Part shown: in pieces, positions 16,927 to 25,460 of the stretch
Layout: each line of letters starts with the position of its first letter
Position numbering within the stretch: position 1 is the first letter of the stretch
Program-made: the position numbers and the translations under genes
Origin: Sphaerisporangium rubeum
GTDB lineage: Bacteria; Actinomycetota; Actinomycetes; Streptosporangiales; Streptosporangiaceae
NCBI RefSeq assembly: GCF_014207705.1
Contig: NZ_JACHIU010000001.1
Span: 2,534,501 to 2,598,500, forward strand
Length of the DNA stretch: 64,000 nt
Direction: 5' to 3'
The notes under the pieces: generated by a model
Told to the model about the DNA's origin: nothing
Seen by the model: only the letters and a program-made list of their open reading frames with translations
Databases searched by the model: none

Positions 16927-17766
16927 GTGTCCCCGTCAGCGCTGTCCGCGGTCGTCGCGGAGCTCGAGTCCCTGTACGACCCCGCGTGGGCCGAGTCCTG
17001 GGACGCCGTCGGCCTGGTCTGCGGCGACCCGGCCCATCCGGTGCGCAAGATCCTGTTCGCGGTCGACCCGGTGGCGGCCGTCGCGCAGGAGGCGATCGAC
17101 TGGGGGGCCGACCTGATCGTCACGCACCACCCGCTGTACCTGCGCGGCACCACCTCCGTGGCCGCCACCACCCCCAAAGGCGCGCTGATCCACCGTCTGA
17201 TCAGGCACGACGTCGCGCTGTACACGGCCCACACCAACGCCGACGTCGCCGCACCCGGCGTCTCCGACGCGCTGGCCCGCGCCGTCGGCCTCACCGGCGA
17301 GCTGCGGCCGCTGCGTCCCGCGCCGGACGATCCCCGCCGCGGTCTCGGCCGGGTCGGCGCGCTGCCGGCCCCCATGACGCTGGGTGCCTTCGCCGCTCAG
17401 GCCGCGCGCGGGCTGCCGCGTACGGCGTGGGAGCCGCGCGTCGCGGGCGACCCCGCGCGCGTCGTCCACACGGTCGCGGTGAGCGGCGGCGCGGGGGACT
17501 CGCTGCTCGGCGACGCACGCGGCGCCGACGTGTTCCTCACCGCCGATCTCAGGCACCACCCGGCCAGCGAGTTCGCCGAGGCCGGCGCGTTCTGCGGCGG
17601 GCCCGCGCTGATCGACGCGGCGCACTGGGCCACCGAATGGCCCTGGCTGGCCGATGCCGCGCGGCTCGTGTCGTCCGGCTTGGCGGCCAGGGGGATTAAT
17701 GTTGAGACTCGCGTCTCCGCGACGGTCACCGATGCCTGGACGACAACAGCACAGTGCGAGGAATAA
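16927..17766 (+). CDS. Nif3-like dinuclear metal centre protein
   Basis: A 279-aa member of the Nif3/YbgI (GTP cyclohydrolase I type 2-like) family. Metal ligands are visible in VTHHPLYLRG near residue 65 and DAAHWATEWP near 228. The family forms ring-shaped hexamers with a dinuclear metal site, and its biochemical role is not settled. The GTG at 16927 begins a three-gene unit: the stop is followed directly by the start of the zinc-ribbon gene, and then by the RNase H fusion. This gene order is conserved in many actinomycetes. Confidence 0.92.
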   Translation: MSPSALSAVVAELESLYDPAWAESWDAVGLVCGDPAHPVRKILFAVDPVAAVAQEAIDWGADLIVTHHPLYLRGTTSVAATTPKGALIHRLIRHDVALYTAHTNADVAAPGVSDALARAVGLTGELRPLRPAPDDPRRGLGRVGALPAPMTLGAFAAQAARGLPRTAWEPRVAGDPARVVHTVAVSGGAGDSLLGDARGADVFLTADLRHHPASEFAEAGAFCGGPALIDAAHWATEWPWLADAARLVSSGLAARGINVETRVSATVTDAWTTTAQCEE

Positions 17767-18507
17767 GTGAAAGCAGCCCCGGAAGCCCAGAAGCGCCTGC
17801 TCCAGCTGGCCGAGCTCGACTCCGTCCTCGACAGGCTGGCCCATCGGCGCCGCACGCTGCCAGAACTGGCCGAGATCGCCGAACGGTCCGCGCGGCTCGC
17901 GCGCCTCGCCACCGAGGTGATCGCGGCGGAGACCGAGGCCGGTGACCTCGCCAGGGAGCAGGCCAAGGCCGAGTCCGACGTCGAGGCCGTCCGGGTGCGC
18001 GCCGACCGCGACCAGAAGCGGCTCGACTCCGGCCAGGTGTCGTCCGCCAAGGACCTGTCCAACCTCCAGTCCGAGATCGCGTCGCTGCACCGCAGGCAGA
18101 GCGACCTCGAGGACGTCGTGCTTGAGATCATGGAGCGCCGTGAGGCCGCCGACGCCGAGGTCACCCGCCTGACCGGCGAGCGCGCCGAGGTCTCCGCCGG
18201 CCTCGCCACCCTTGAGGAGAAGCGCGACGCCGCGCTGTCGGCCATCGACGGCGAGGACGGCGAGACCAAGGGCCGCCGCGGCGGCATCACCGCCGACATT
18301 CCCGCCGACCTGCTGGCCCTGTACGAGAAGCTGCGCGACCAGTACGGCATCGGGGCCGCCATGCTGCAGCACGGCCGCTGCCAGGGCTGCAAGGTGTCCC
18401 TGTCCATCGCCGACCTCAACCGCATCCGCGCCTCGGCCCCCGACGAGGTCGTCCGCTGCGAGGAATGCCGCCGCATCCTCGTCCGCACCCCCGAGTCGGG
18501 CCTGTGA
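17767..18507 (+). CDS. Coiled-coil zinc-ribbon protein (CT398/DUF164-like)
   Basis: A 246-aa protein. Residues about 20-170 are a long antiparallel coiled coil rich in Glu, Arg, Ala and Leu, and the C-terminus carries a zinc ribbon with CQGC and CEEC. The family is linked to nucleic-acid or FlhA-type partners in other bacteria; here the function is unknown. GTG start immediately follows the stop of the Nif3-like gene, and its own stop overlaps the next start (GTGA). Confidence 0.9.
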   Translation: MKAAPEAQKRLLQLAELDSVLDRLAHRRRTLPELAEIAERSARLARLATEVIAAETEAGDLAREQAKAESDVEAVRVRADRDQKRLDSGQVSSAKDLSNLQSEIASLHRRQSDLEDVVLEIMERREAADAEVTRLTGERAEVSAGLATLEEKRDAALSAIDGEDGETKGRRGGITADIPADLLALYEKLRDQYGIGAAMLQHGRCQGCKVSLSIADLNRIRASAPDEVVRCEECRRILVRTPESGL

Positions 18508-19808
18508 ACCTCGTCGTCGAAGCCGACGGCGGCTCACGCGGCAACCCCGGCCCCGCCGGCTACGGCGCGGTCGTCAAGGCCGCCGACGGCGAGATCCTCG
18601 CCGAGACGGCCGACGCCATCGGCGTGGCCACCAACAACATCGCCGAGTACCAGGGCCTCATCGCGGGCCTGCGCTCCGCACTCGCCGTCGGCGGCGACGG
18701 CGCCACGGTCGAGGTCCGCATGGACTCCAAGCTGGTCATCGAGCAGATGGCCGGCCGCTGGAAGATCAAGAATGAACGCCTCCGCCCCCTGGCCCTCGAA
18801 GCCGGCACCCTGGCCCGCCGCCTCCGCGTCACCTGGAAGTGGATCCCGAGGGAACGCAACCGCGACGCCGACCGCCTCGCCAACGAAGCCATGGACGCCG
18901 CCGCCAAAGGCACCACCTGGCGCTCCGGAACCCCCCCGACCACTCAGAGCGGCACCACTTCCCCACGAGGCGCCGCCACCCCGCCGGCGACCACCGAACG
19001 CGCCTCCCCGCCACCCGGCTCACCCTTCGGCCGTTCCTTCCCCACCACGGCGCATCCCTCGTCCTCGACCGCCGAGCCCCTGTTCGACCTCACCCCGGAA
19101 CCCGCCTCCTCCGCCGCGGCCGAACCGTCCCCCTCGATCACCGAGAGCACGAGCCGGCGCACCACCGGAGGCGGCTGGCGCGGGCCGTCCACCACCGCCA
19201 CGTCCTTCCTCCTCCTCAGGCACGGCGAGACCCCGTTCTCCGTGGACCGCCGATTCTCCGGCACCGGCGACCCCGAGCTCACCCCCACCGGCCAGGCCCA
19301 GGCCGAGGCCGCCGCCACCCGCCTCAGCGCACCGCCGTACGCCATCGACGTGATCGTCAGCTCTCCCCTCCGCAGAGCCCGCGCCACCGCCGAAGCCGTG
19401 GCGGCCCGCACCGGCGCACCGATCCTCGTAGAGGAGCCCCTGCGCGAGGTCGACTTCGGCGACTGGGAAGGCCACACCTTCACCGAGATCCAGCGCCACT
19501 GGCCCGGCGAGCTGAAGTCCTGGCTCGCCGACCCCGCCGTCCCCCCACCCGGCGGCGAGAGCTTCGCCGAGGCCACCGAGCGCGTCTCAGCCGCCAGGGA
19601 CAGACTTCTCCTCGACCACAACGGCAAGACGATCCTGATCGTCTCCCACGTCACCCCCATCAAGATCCTCCTCCGCCTGGCCCTCCTGGCCCCCCCGGAA
19701 GCCCTCTACCGCATGCACCTCGACGTCGCCTCCCTGTCCGCCGTCGACCACTTCCCCGACGGCCCCGACCTCGTCACCAAACTCAACGACACGTCCCACC
19801 TCCCCTGA
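18504..19808 (+). CDS. Bifunctional RNase HI / histidine phosphatase
   Basis: A 434-aa fusion known in Actinobacteria. Residues 1-135 are RNase HI with the DEDD carboxylates in VEADGGSRGNPGPAGYG, NNIAEYQGL, RMDSKLVIEQ and RNRDADRLAN; this removes RNA from RNA-DNA hybrids. A Pro/Ser/Thr-rich linker of about 95 residues follows. The C-terminal 210 residues are a histidine phosphatase (LLLRHGETPFS, catalytic His in RHG; VSHVTPIKILL near the end), related to alpha-ribazole or acid phosphatases. GTG start overlaps the previous stop by GTGA. rnpB begins about 40 bases after the stop. Confidence 0.93.
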   Translation: MNLVVEADGGSRGNPGPAGYGAVVKAADGEILAETADAIGVATNNIAEYQGLIAGLRSALAVGGDGATVEVRMDSKLVIEQMAGRWKIKNERLRPLALEAGTLARRLRVTWKWIPRERNRDADRLANEAMDAAAKGTTWRSGTPPTTQSGTTSPRGAATPPATTERASPPPGSPFGRSFPTTAHPSSSTAEPLFDLTPEPASSAAAEPSPSITESTSRRTTGGGWRGPSTTATSFLLLRHGETPFSVDRRFSGTGDPELTPTGQAQAEAAATRLSAPPYAIDVIVSSPLRRARATAEAVAARTGAPILVEEPLREVDFGDWEGHTFTEIQRHWPGELKSWLADPAVPPPGGESFAEATERVSAARDRLLLDHNGKTILIVSHVTPIKILLRLALLAPPEALYRMHLDVASLSAVDHFPDGPDLVTKLNDTSHLP

Positions 19809-19835
19809 CGGCAAGGGAACACCCCCGAGATCCGT

Positions 19836-19841
19836 TAGGCT
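19836..19841 (+). promoter_or_regulatory. Candidate -10 element of rnpB
   Basis: TAGGCT about 10 bases before the predicted 5' end of RNase P RNA. No good -35 hexamer could be seen at the expected distance, so this is tentative. Confidence 0.35.
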
Positions 19842-19850
19842 GACAGGTAC

Positions 19851-20249
19851 GGCAGGCGAGCCGGCCGGGCGGCCGCGTCGGGGCCAGGCCCCGCCGAGGA
19901 AGGTCCGGGCTCCACAGGGCAAGGTGGTCGGTAACACCGACCCGGGGCGACCCGCGGGACAGTGCCACAGAAAACAAACCGCCTCCCCCTTCGGGGAAGG
20001 TAAGGGTGAAACGGTGGTGTAAGAGACCACCAGCGCTCACGGTGACGTGAGCGGCTAGGTAAACCCCACCTGGAGCAAGGTCAAGAAGGGACTCTCGCAA
20101 GAGAGCCCCGCGCGCGGCACTTGAGGGCGACCCGTCCGAGTCGCGCGGGTAGACCGCTTGAGGCCGTCGGCAACGACGACCCTAGATGGATGGCCGCCTC
20201 TTCGCACCAGCGAAGAACAGAACCCGGCCTACAGGCCGGCTCGCCCGCC
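19851..20249 (+). ncRNA. rnpB: RNase P RNA (type A)
   Basis: Catalytic RNA that matures tRNA 5' ends. Universal elements are all present in order: GAGGAAGGTCCGGGCTCC near 19897, ACAGAAAACAAACCG near 19969, AGGGTGAAACGG near 20003, GAGCAAGG near 20073, CTAGATGGATGGCC near 20182 and the 3' ACAGAACCCGGCCTACAG near 20217. The P1 helix pairs CGAGCCGGCC near the 5' end with GGCCGGCTCG near the 3' end. Exact ends are estimated from P1. The last 30 bases are duplicated at 22244-22273. Confidence 0.96.
20220..20249 (+). repeat. Left copy of 30-nt direct repeat (rnpB 3' end; candidate attL)
   Basis: These 30 bases, the 3' end of rnpB, recur at 22244-22273 in the same orientation with one mismatch (GAACCCG versus GAACCCC near the left end). 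A repeat formed by the end of an RNA gene is the usual trace of site-specific integration that preserves the gene. Confidence 0.7.
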
Positions 20250-20292
20250 ACAACCCCTCTGACCAGCGCCGTCCGAGCACCAAGGCGAGGGG

Positions 20293-21852
20293 TCAGCAGG
20301 CGGTGTCGGTGGCCGGCAGTTCACCGGTGGTGAGGTAGTGGGTGACTGTGGCGTTGAGGCAGGCGTTCCCGTAGTGCGGGAACGGGGCGTGGGTGTGAGC
20401 GTCGATCGTGACGAGGCGTGATCCGCGGATGCGGGTGGCCACGGCTCTGCTCACGGACGGCGGCACCGCCACGTCCCGCAGGGCCGCGACGACAAGGGCG
20501 GCCGGCGCGCGGTTGCCGTCGAGCCGCACCGGTTCGTCCTTGGCGGAAGGCCAGAACGCGCATGGGTTGATGTTGGCGTTGACCGGGCCGAACAGCGGGT
20601 GGCGGTCCCGCTGGGAGACGATGTCGCGCAGGTAGACGCGCGGGTCGCGCGGCCAGGGGGCGTCGGCGCAGCGGTAGGCGATGTTGGTGGCGGTGTAGTG
20701 GCCGGCGGGCACGCCGGGCACACCCTCGGGCCGCGGAGGGCGGATGGGGAAGGGCAGGGACGGCTCCCGTCCGGACGCGACGGCGGCGAAGGCCGCGGCG
20801 GCGATGCCGAAGGCGCGCTCGTCGTAGATCCCGGCCACCAGCACGGCACCCAGCTCGCCGACGGTCCAGGGGTGACCGCCGATGACGATGGGGGCTCGGG
20901 TGGCCCGGTCGAGGATCCCGGTGAGGGTGGCGTGCACCTGTGCGGTGGTCTCCCCCAGGCCGTACTCGGGGTGCCGCCCGGCGGCCCAGGCGGCGAGGGC
21001 CATCGTTCCCTTCTCGAACGCAGGGGTGCGGCCCATCTCGTAGGGCCGCCAGATCGTGTCGGCGTTCACCGGGCTGTCCAGTACGAACCGGTCCACGCGG
21101 CGCGGGAACAGCGTGCCGTAGACGCTGCCGAGCAGCCCGGCGTACGAGCCGCCCAGGTAGGAGATCTTCTCCTCGCCGAGGGCCGCGCGGATGAGGTCCA
21201 TGTCGCGGGCGGCGTTCGCGGTGGTGGCGTGCGGCAGGGCCCAGCCGGAGGCCCGTACGCAGTCCTCGGCGTACCGCCGGGCCTCGGCGGCTTCGGCGGG
21301 GAAGCGTCCGGGGGCCGCGGGGCGTACCCAGAACCCGCTGGGCTCCTCCTCGGGCTGCCCGCAGCCGATGGGCGAGCTGCGCTCGATGAATCTCATGTCA
21401 AACCCGACCAGGTCATACCGCGCGCGGACCTCGGGGGACAGCGCCGGGGCGAGGCTCACGGGCAGCGGGACACCGGGCCCGCCGGGGCCGCCGCCGGTGG
21501 TGAGCAGAACACCCCGGCGCCGTGCCGGGTCGGTGGCGGGCAGCCGGGAGATGACGACGGAGATGGTGCGGCCGCGCGGGCGGCGGTGGTCGAGGGGGAC
21601 GGTTACCCGTGCGCATCGCAGGTCCGGCGTGCTCACCCCCGCGCACGCCTCCCAGCGCAGTCCCTTGCCGCCGGTGGCGGTACCGGGTGTGGCGGCCGCG
21701 GGGGCGGCCAGGGCCAGGGCGGCGACCGGTGCGAGCGTGGCGGCCGTCACGGCACGGACGAGGCGTCCGGAGGCCTGGGCCGCGTGGTCCGAGAGCCGTG
21801 TCACCCGGGGCAGGCGAGCGCCGTCTGGGGAGTCGCCTGTGGTGTCCGTCAT
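20293..21852 (-). CDS. Secreted S33-family alpha/beta hydrolase (tripeptidyl aminopeptidase-like)
   Basis: A protein of about 519 aa with an N-terminal Ala-rich signal segment (around residues 33-57, ending APAAAT). The fold matches SlpD/Tap-like exported peptidases: LRCARVTVPLDHRRP, oxyanion-loop TTGGGPGGPG, nucleophile motif GGSYAG (Ser near 236), Asp in ALRDVAVPPS and His in HTHAPFPHYGNACLN, with the C-terminal YLTTGELP. ATG at 21852 was chosen for the GGAGAG site upstream; another ATG lies 15 bases earlier. It is the only gene in the segment bounded by the rnpB-end repeats, so it may be cargo of an integrated element. Confidence 0.85.
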   Translation of the reverse strand: MTDTTGDSPDGARLPRVTRLSDHAAQASGRLVRAVTAATLAPVAALALAAPAAATPGTATGGKGLRWEACAGVSTPDLRCARVTVPLDHRRPRGRTISVVISRLPATDPARRRGVLLTTGGGPGGPGVPLPVSLAPALSPEVRARYDLVGFDMRFIERSSPIGCGQPEEEPSGFWVRPAAPGRFPAEAAEARRYAEDCVRASGWALPHATTANAARDMDLIRAALGEEKISYLGGSYAGLLGSVYGTLFPRRVDRFVLDSPVNADTIWRPYEMGRTPAFEKGTMALAAWAAGRHPEYGLGETTAQVHATLTGILDRATRAPIVIGGHPWTVGELGAVLVAGIYDERAFGIAAAAFAAVASGREPSLPFPIRPPRPEGVPGVPAGHYTATNIAYRCADAPWPRDPRVYLRDIVSQRDRHPLFGPVNANINPCAFWPSAKDEPVRLDGNRAPAALVVAALRDVAVPPSVSRAVATRIRGSRLVTIDAHTHAPFPHYGNACLNATVTHYLTTGELPATDTAC

Positions 21853-22513
21853 GTCGTCACTCTCCATCCTTCATGGGCACGTCCGCCGGTCGGGGGACTT
21901 TCGTACGGGTAGGGGTCTTGCTGCCGTGAAGGCTGGTTCGCGAGCGACCGGGGGGAGGCCGGGCCCTGACGATCATCTGGCGCGCAGGCCGTGTCAAGCC
22001 GGCAGCGCTGGTCCGATCATGTCGGCCTGGTCAGGCGGATCACTGCCCATTGATCGTTTTCATGGCGTTTCATGGTGCTCCCCGGTGAGCGGCCCGGCGG
22101 TGTCGAGACGCCGTGCACGCCGGTCGTGGGCCGGTGGCACGGCGTTGGGAGGCGGCGGAGGACAATGTCAAAGGATGGGAGCGTCAACGCAGTTCAGAGG
22201 GTAGATCGCCGGTCGGCGTGCAGGTCACGCGCAGGCCGGATCGGAACCCCGCCTACAGGCCGGCTCGCCCGCCTTCACCTCCTCGTCGTCGGGGGTTCCC
22301 CGGTTCTCAGCCGAGCGGCCTCGGTGTACTTATGAACGTTTCGGGCTGCTCCTGAGTGTTCACCCTGTTCGAGGGGTGGTGGGCTGTGTGGGCTGGGGTG
22401 AGGTGTTGGTGTCGGGTCGGGGGGTGTTGGAGCGTGGGGGGTCGACGACGCGGGGGAGCCGGGGTTTCCGGTGGGAGTGTCCCTGGGCCTCCGTCCTGAC
22501 ATCGAGGAGAGAA
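21853..22513. other. Intergenic region containing the right rnpB-end repeat
   Basis: 661 bases without a supportable gene. It holds the upstream region of the leftward hydrolase (a TTGACA-like sequence on the minus strand at 21997-21992, without a good -10), the right repeat at 22244-22273, and the promoter region of the LPMO gene. I looked for a tyrosine-recombinase remnant in all frames and saw none. Confidence 0.5.
22244..22273 (+). repeat. Right copy of 30-nt direct repeat (candidate attR)
   Basis: 29 of 30 bases equal the rnpB 3' end (20220-20249). The bases to its left do not match the rest of rnpB clearly, and those to its right differ from the sequence after rnpB, so the repeat has sharp edges. 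Confidence 0.7.
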
Positions 22514-23644
22514 GTGCGGATGAGGTTGCGTGTGTTCCCGGCGCAGGGGGACGGCGGGGAGACGTACGAGAGGCGGCGGCGCCTGCGGGTGGGGCGGCGG
22601 GTGGTGCTGGCGGTGGTGTCGGCACTGATGCTCACGCCGTTCATGACGGCGCCGGCGTCGGCGCACGGGGCCATCAGTGATCCGCCGGCTCGGGCCTACA
22701 GCTGCTACACGCGGTGGGCCAACGACTGGCAGTCGCCGCGGATGGCGACCGAGGACCCGATGTGCGACCAGGCCTGGAAGGCCGACCCGAACGCCATGTG
22801 GAACTGGAACGGGTTGCTCCGGGACGGGGTCGGCGGCAACTACCAGACGGCGGTGCCGGACGGGACGCTCTGCAGTGGGGGGCTGACCTCCAACGGCCGG
22901 TACGCGGCGCTCGACGTGCCGGGGCCGTGGAAGACGGTGGACAAGCCGAACCGGTTCACGATGAACCTGCTCGACGGGTCGTCGCACGGTGCGGACTTCA
23001 TCAGGGTCTACGTGACCAAGCAGGGGTTCGACTCCACCACGCAGCGGTTGCGCTGGAGCGACCTGGAGCTCGTGAACACGACCGGCAGGATGCCGACCGG
23101 GGCCACGACGCCGATCGACGTGTACGCGCCGGGACGTACGGGGCGGCACATCATCTTCACGCTGTGGCAGGCCAGCCACCTGGACCAGTCGTACTACTTC
23201 TGCAGCGACGTCAACTTCACCGGTGGCGGCCCCAGCCCGACGCCGACTCCCACCCCGACCCCGACGCCGACCCCGACGCCGACCCCGACGCCGACGCCGA
23301 CCCCCACCCCCACCCCCACCCCGACGCCGACCCCGACGCCGACCGGCGGCGGCCAGTGGTGCTCGGCGACCTACCGGGTGGTCTCGCAGTGGTCCGGTGG
23401 CTACCAGGCCGAGGTGAGCGTGGTCGCGGGATCGTCGGCCATCCGCGGCTGGGCCGTGAGCTGGTCGTCCGGCGGCTCCACGATCAGCAGTTCGTGGAAC
23501 GCCACCGTGACGACGAGCGGATCCACGGTCACCGCCAGGAACGCGAACTACAACGGCTCACTCGGCGCGGGTGCCGGGACGACGTTCGGGCTGCTCGGCA
23601 ACGGGACCAGCCCCACTCCGGCGCTGAGCTGCACCGCGTCCTGA
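22514..23644 (+). CDS. Secreted lytic polysaccharide monooxygenase (AA10) with CBM2
   Basis: Copper enzyme that oxidatively cleaves chitin or cellulose outside the cell. A positively charged N-terminus and hydrophobic helix end in APASA, giving mature [12 protein letters not shown] with the copper-binding amino-terminal His. The second histidine-brace His lies in [14 protein letters not shown]. The AA10 domain is followed by a (PT)n linker of about 40 residues encoded by a CCGACC/CCCACC repeat, then a CBM2-type module of about 100 residues with Cys at both ends and surface Trp residues. GTG at 22514 has GAGGAG 4 bases upstream; ATG at 22520 is also possible. A strong terminator follows. Confidence 0.93.
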   Translation: MRMRLRVFPAQGDGGETYERRRRLRVGRRVVLAVVSALMLTPFMTAPASAHGAISDPPARAYSCYTRWANDWQSPRMATEDPMCDQAWKADPNAMWNWNGLLRDGVGGNYQTAVPDGTLCSGGLTSNGRYAALDVPGPWKTVDKPNRFTMNLLDGSSHGADFIRVYVTKQGFDSTTQRLRWSDLELVNTTGRMPTGATTPIDVYAPGRTGRHIIFTLWQASHLDQSYYFCSDVNFTGGGPSPTPTPTPTPTPTPTPTPTPTPTPTPTPTPTPTPTPTGGGQWCSATYRVVSQWSGGYQAEVSVVAGSSAIRGWAVSWSSGGSTISSSWNATVTTSGSTVTARNANYNGSLGAGAGTTFGLLGNGTSPTPALSCTAS

Positions 23645-23662
23645 TCACTCGGTGACGCCACC

Positions 23663-23692
23663 ACGGCCCGCCGCGCACGCGCGGCGGGCCGT
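23663..23692 (+). terminator. Hairpin terminator after LPMO gene
   Basis: Perfect 13-bp stem (23663-23675 with 23680-23692) around a 4-base loop, followed by TTT. Confidence 0.85.
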
Positions 23693-23930
23693 TTCGCGTG
23701 GGGCCGGAGGTGGGAGAGCGGGGGGAGGTGCGGAGGCGGGGAGGGTGCGAGGGTACGGCGGGGGAGGATACGCGGGGATGCGGAGGTGGGGAGGGTGCGG
23801 GGGGTGGAGGGGCAACACCACGGAAGTGCGGAGGGGTCGGTGCTTTGACCTGCGCTATCGTGAGGAGCTAGGGGGCAGGAGGGTGGACCCACGACAGGTG
23901 CTGTCCTCGCTGCGAGGGGGAAGGGCCTGG

Positions 23931-24368
23931 ATGCTCAGTAGTGATAACGCGGTCGTCCGGCTGAAGAACGCCTTCAACCGTCATGATCTCGACGCGTTGG
24001 CCGGCTGCTTCTCCAGTATGGCGGTCCTGGTGGCGCCGGACGGCATCGGGCAGGACCGTGAGGAGATCGCGTCCTACTACGCGCAGTTCCTGGAGGCGTT
24101 CCCCGACTCGATGGTGACGCCGCTGTCGCTGGCGGTGTGCGGCGACACCCTGGTGTCCGAGTACACGATCAGCGGCACCCACAAGGGGCCGTACCTCGCG
24201 GCGGGGGGAGAGGTGGCCGAGGCGACCGGCCGTCCCATCGCGGTGCGCGCGTGTTGCTGGACGGTCGTGGAGGACGACGGCCTGATCTCCAGCCACCGCG
24301 TCTTCTACGACCAGCTCGAGCTCGTCGTGCAGATCGGCGGCACGCTGGCTTTCGACGGCGCTCGCTGA
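23931..24368 (+). CDS. SnoaL-like / NTF2-fold protein
   Basis: A 145-aa soluble protein of the SnoaL-like polyketide cyclase superfamily: AVVRLKNAFNRHDLDALAGCF at the start, the GREEI-like DREEIASYYAQFLEAFPD, and the final strand GLISSHRVFYDQLELVVQIG are typical. The ATG at 23931 follows a GGGGGAAGGG ribosome-binding site; a GTG at 23883 would add 16 residues. The specific substrate, if any, is unknown. No pathway genes adjoin it. Confidence 0.82.
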   Translation: MLSSDNAVVRLKNAFNRHDLDALAGCFSSMAVLVAPDGIGQDREEIASYYAQFLEAFPDSMVTPLSLAVCGDTLVSEYTISGTHKGPYLAAGGEVAEATGRPIAVRACCWTVVEDDGLISSHRVFYDQLELVVQIGGTLAFDGAR

Positions 24369-24620
24369 ACCCCTGTTCCTGGTCGTTCTTGTGCGGAAAA
24401 ACCGTGCAATAGGAGTGACGGCGGAGAGGGCTCCCGCTCAGGGGAATGCGGGAAAATGGGTGCGGGGCCTCTTTGTTTGTTGTGCCTCTGTTTTGCCTAT
24501 CGCTACTTCATGTGCCGGGTCGCGGCGGTTCCTGGCGGGTATTCCCTGTGCGCGATGTCACTGAGATGGCATCGCGGAAAGTCCGAATCAATCGGAATTC
24601 AAGGGATATGGGGGAGCCAA
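24369..24620. other. Upstream region of first collagen-like gene
   Basis: 252 bases with no gene supported; noticeably lower GC than the surroundings. The last 80 bases resemble the DNA just upstream of the second paralogue (around 25385-25460), both ending in GATATGGGGGA before the start codon. Confidence 0.5.
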
Positions 24621-25184
24621 TTGATTCCTCGGGAAAATGGTTATTTGGTAGGTAAGACATTGGCGGTGGCGGCGGCGATCACCGGCGGGCTCCTCGCGGT
24701 GTCGTCCCCCGTGAGCGCCGACGCGGCCGACGCACGGAACGTCCCCACCCACCAGGGTGTCGCGGCGGTCGGGGCCGGTGACCCCGACGGCCGGTGCCGG
24801 CACTGCCGCACCGGTCCTCCCGGACCTCAGGGACCCCCGGGACCGCGGGGCCGCGCCGACGGCATCTCCTCGGTCTACGCCACCCCCACCGGCGGCGTCC
24901 CGGCCAAGTACCTCGGGCTGGCCCAGGGCAACGGCACCACACTGGTCCGGGACCCCACGTCGGTGGCGTCGAACCCGTTCTGGCACGACGTCTCCACCTT
25001 GCCCGGGTACCCCGGCGGAGTGACGGACGTCTCGCTGACCGTCCCACCTGTCACACCCAACCAGCTGCACATCACGGTGCGCAGCATCACCGGCAAGGTC
25101 GCCCAGGCCACCTGCCTGCTGAGCCTGAACGTCACCTGGCCGGGCAACTGCGGCGCCTTCGCGGACTTCACGCCGCCGCTCTGA
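24621..25184 (+). CDS. Secreted protein with short collagen-like segment, paralogue 1
   Basis: A 187-aa protein of unknown function. The start is inferred as TTG at 24621 by comparison with its neighbour: both begin IPRE, have GGGGGA 5 bases upstream, and go straight into a signal peptide (LAVAAAITGGLLAVSSPVSADA). The mature part has a low-complexity stretch, a Cys pair (CRHC), a collagen-like GPPGPQGPPGPRG segment, and a C-terminal domain of about 85 residues (YATPTGGV, QGNGTTLVRDP, WHDVSTLPGYPGGV, TVRSITGKVAQ) with two Cys near the end. A 3' terminator follows. Confidence 0.75.
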   Translation: MIPRENGYLVGKTLAVAAAITGGLLAVSSPVSADAADARNVPTHQGVAAVGAGDPDGRCRHCRTGPPGPQGPPGPRGRADGISSVYATPTGGVPAKYLGLAQGNGTTLVRDPTSVASNPFWHDVSTLPGYPGGVTDVSLTVPPVTPNQLHITVRSITGKVAQATCLLSLNVTWPGNCGAFADFTPPL

Positions 25185-25194
25185 TCCGCGGTCG

Positions 25195-25237
25195 CGGCGG
25201 CGCCGCATCCGGATGACGTCCGGATGCGGCGCCGCCG
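25195..25237 (+). terminator. Hairpin terminator after collagen-like gene 1
   Basis: Perfect 18-bp stem (25195-25212 with 25220-25237) around a 7-base loop, starting 11 bases after the stop codon. Confidence 0.85.
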
Positions 25238-25460
25238 GGAGCCGGTGGCGGCGGTTTCACGAAATGCAACGATTGAGACGGACGGTTCGCGGAACCGGAT
25301 CCGCCGCCGGCACTTTTCCAGACCGTGCGGCCGGTATTCCTTTCGCTGCTCCGGCGTCGCGCCGCGGCCGTACGGATAAGGTGTTCGCCGTTCGGGTGCT
25401 GTCGCGGTGGCACGGAATTACCGACCAATTCATTGGATTTCAACGATATGGGGGAACCGA

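Noticed and set aside
22160-22243. Sequence left of the right rnpB-end repeat considered as a tRNA gene or a longer rnpB duplication
   Set aside because: It contains pieces such as TAGATCGCC that loosely recall rnpB, but cloverleaf arms do not pair and similarity outside the 30-mer is not convincing.
22072-22355. Short forward frames near the right rnpB-end repeat considered as an integrase remnant
   Set aside because: No tyrosine-recombinase RxxHxxR...Y pattern or similarity to known integrase ends could be seen; likely random frames.
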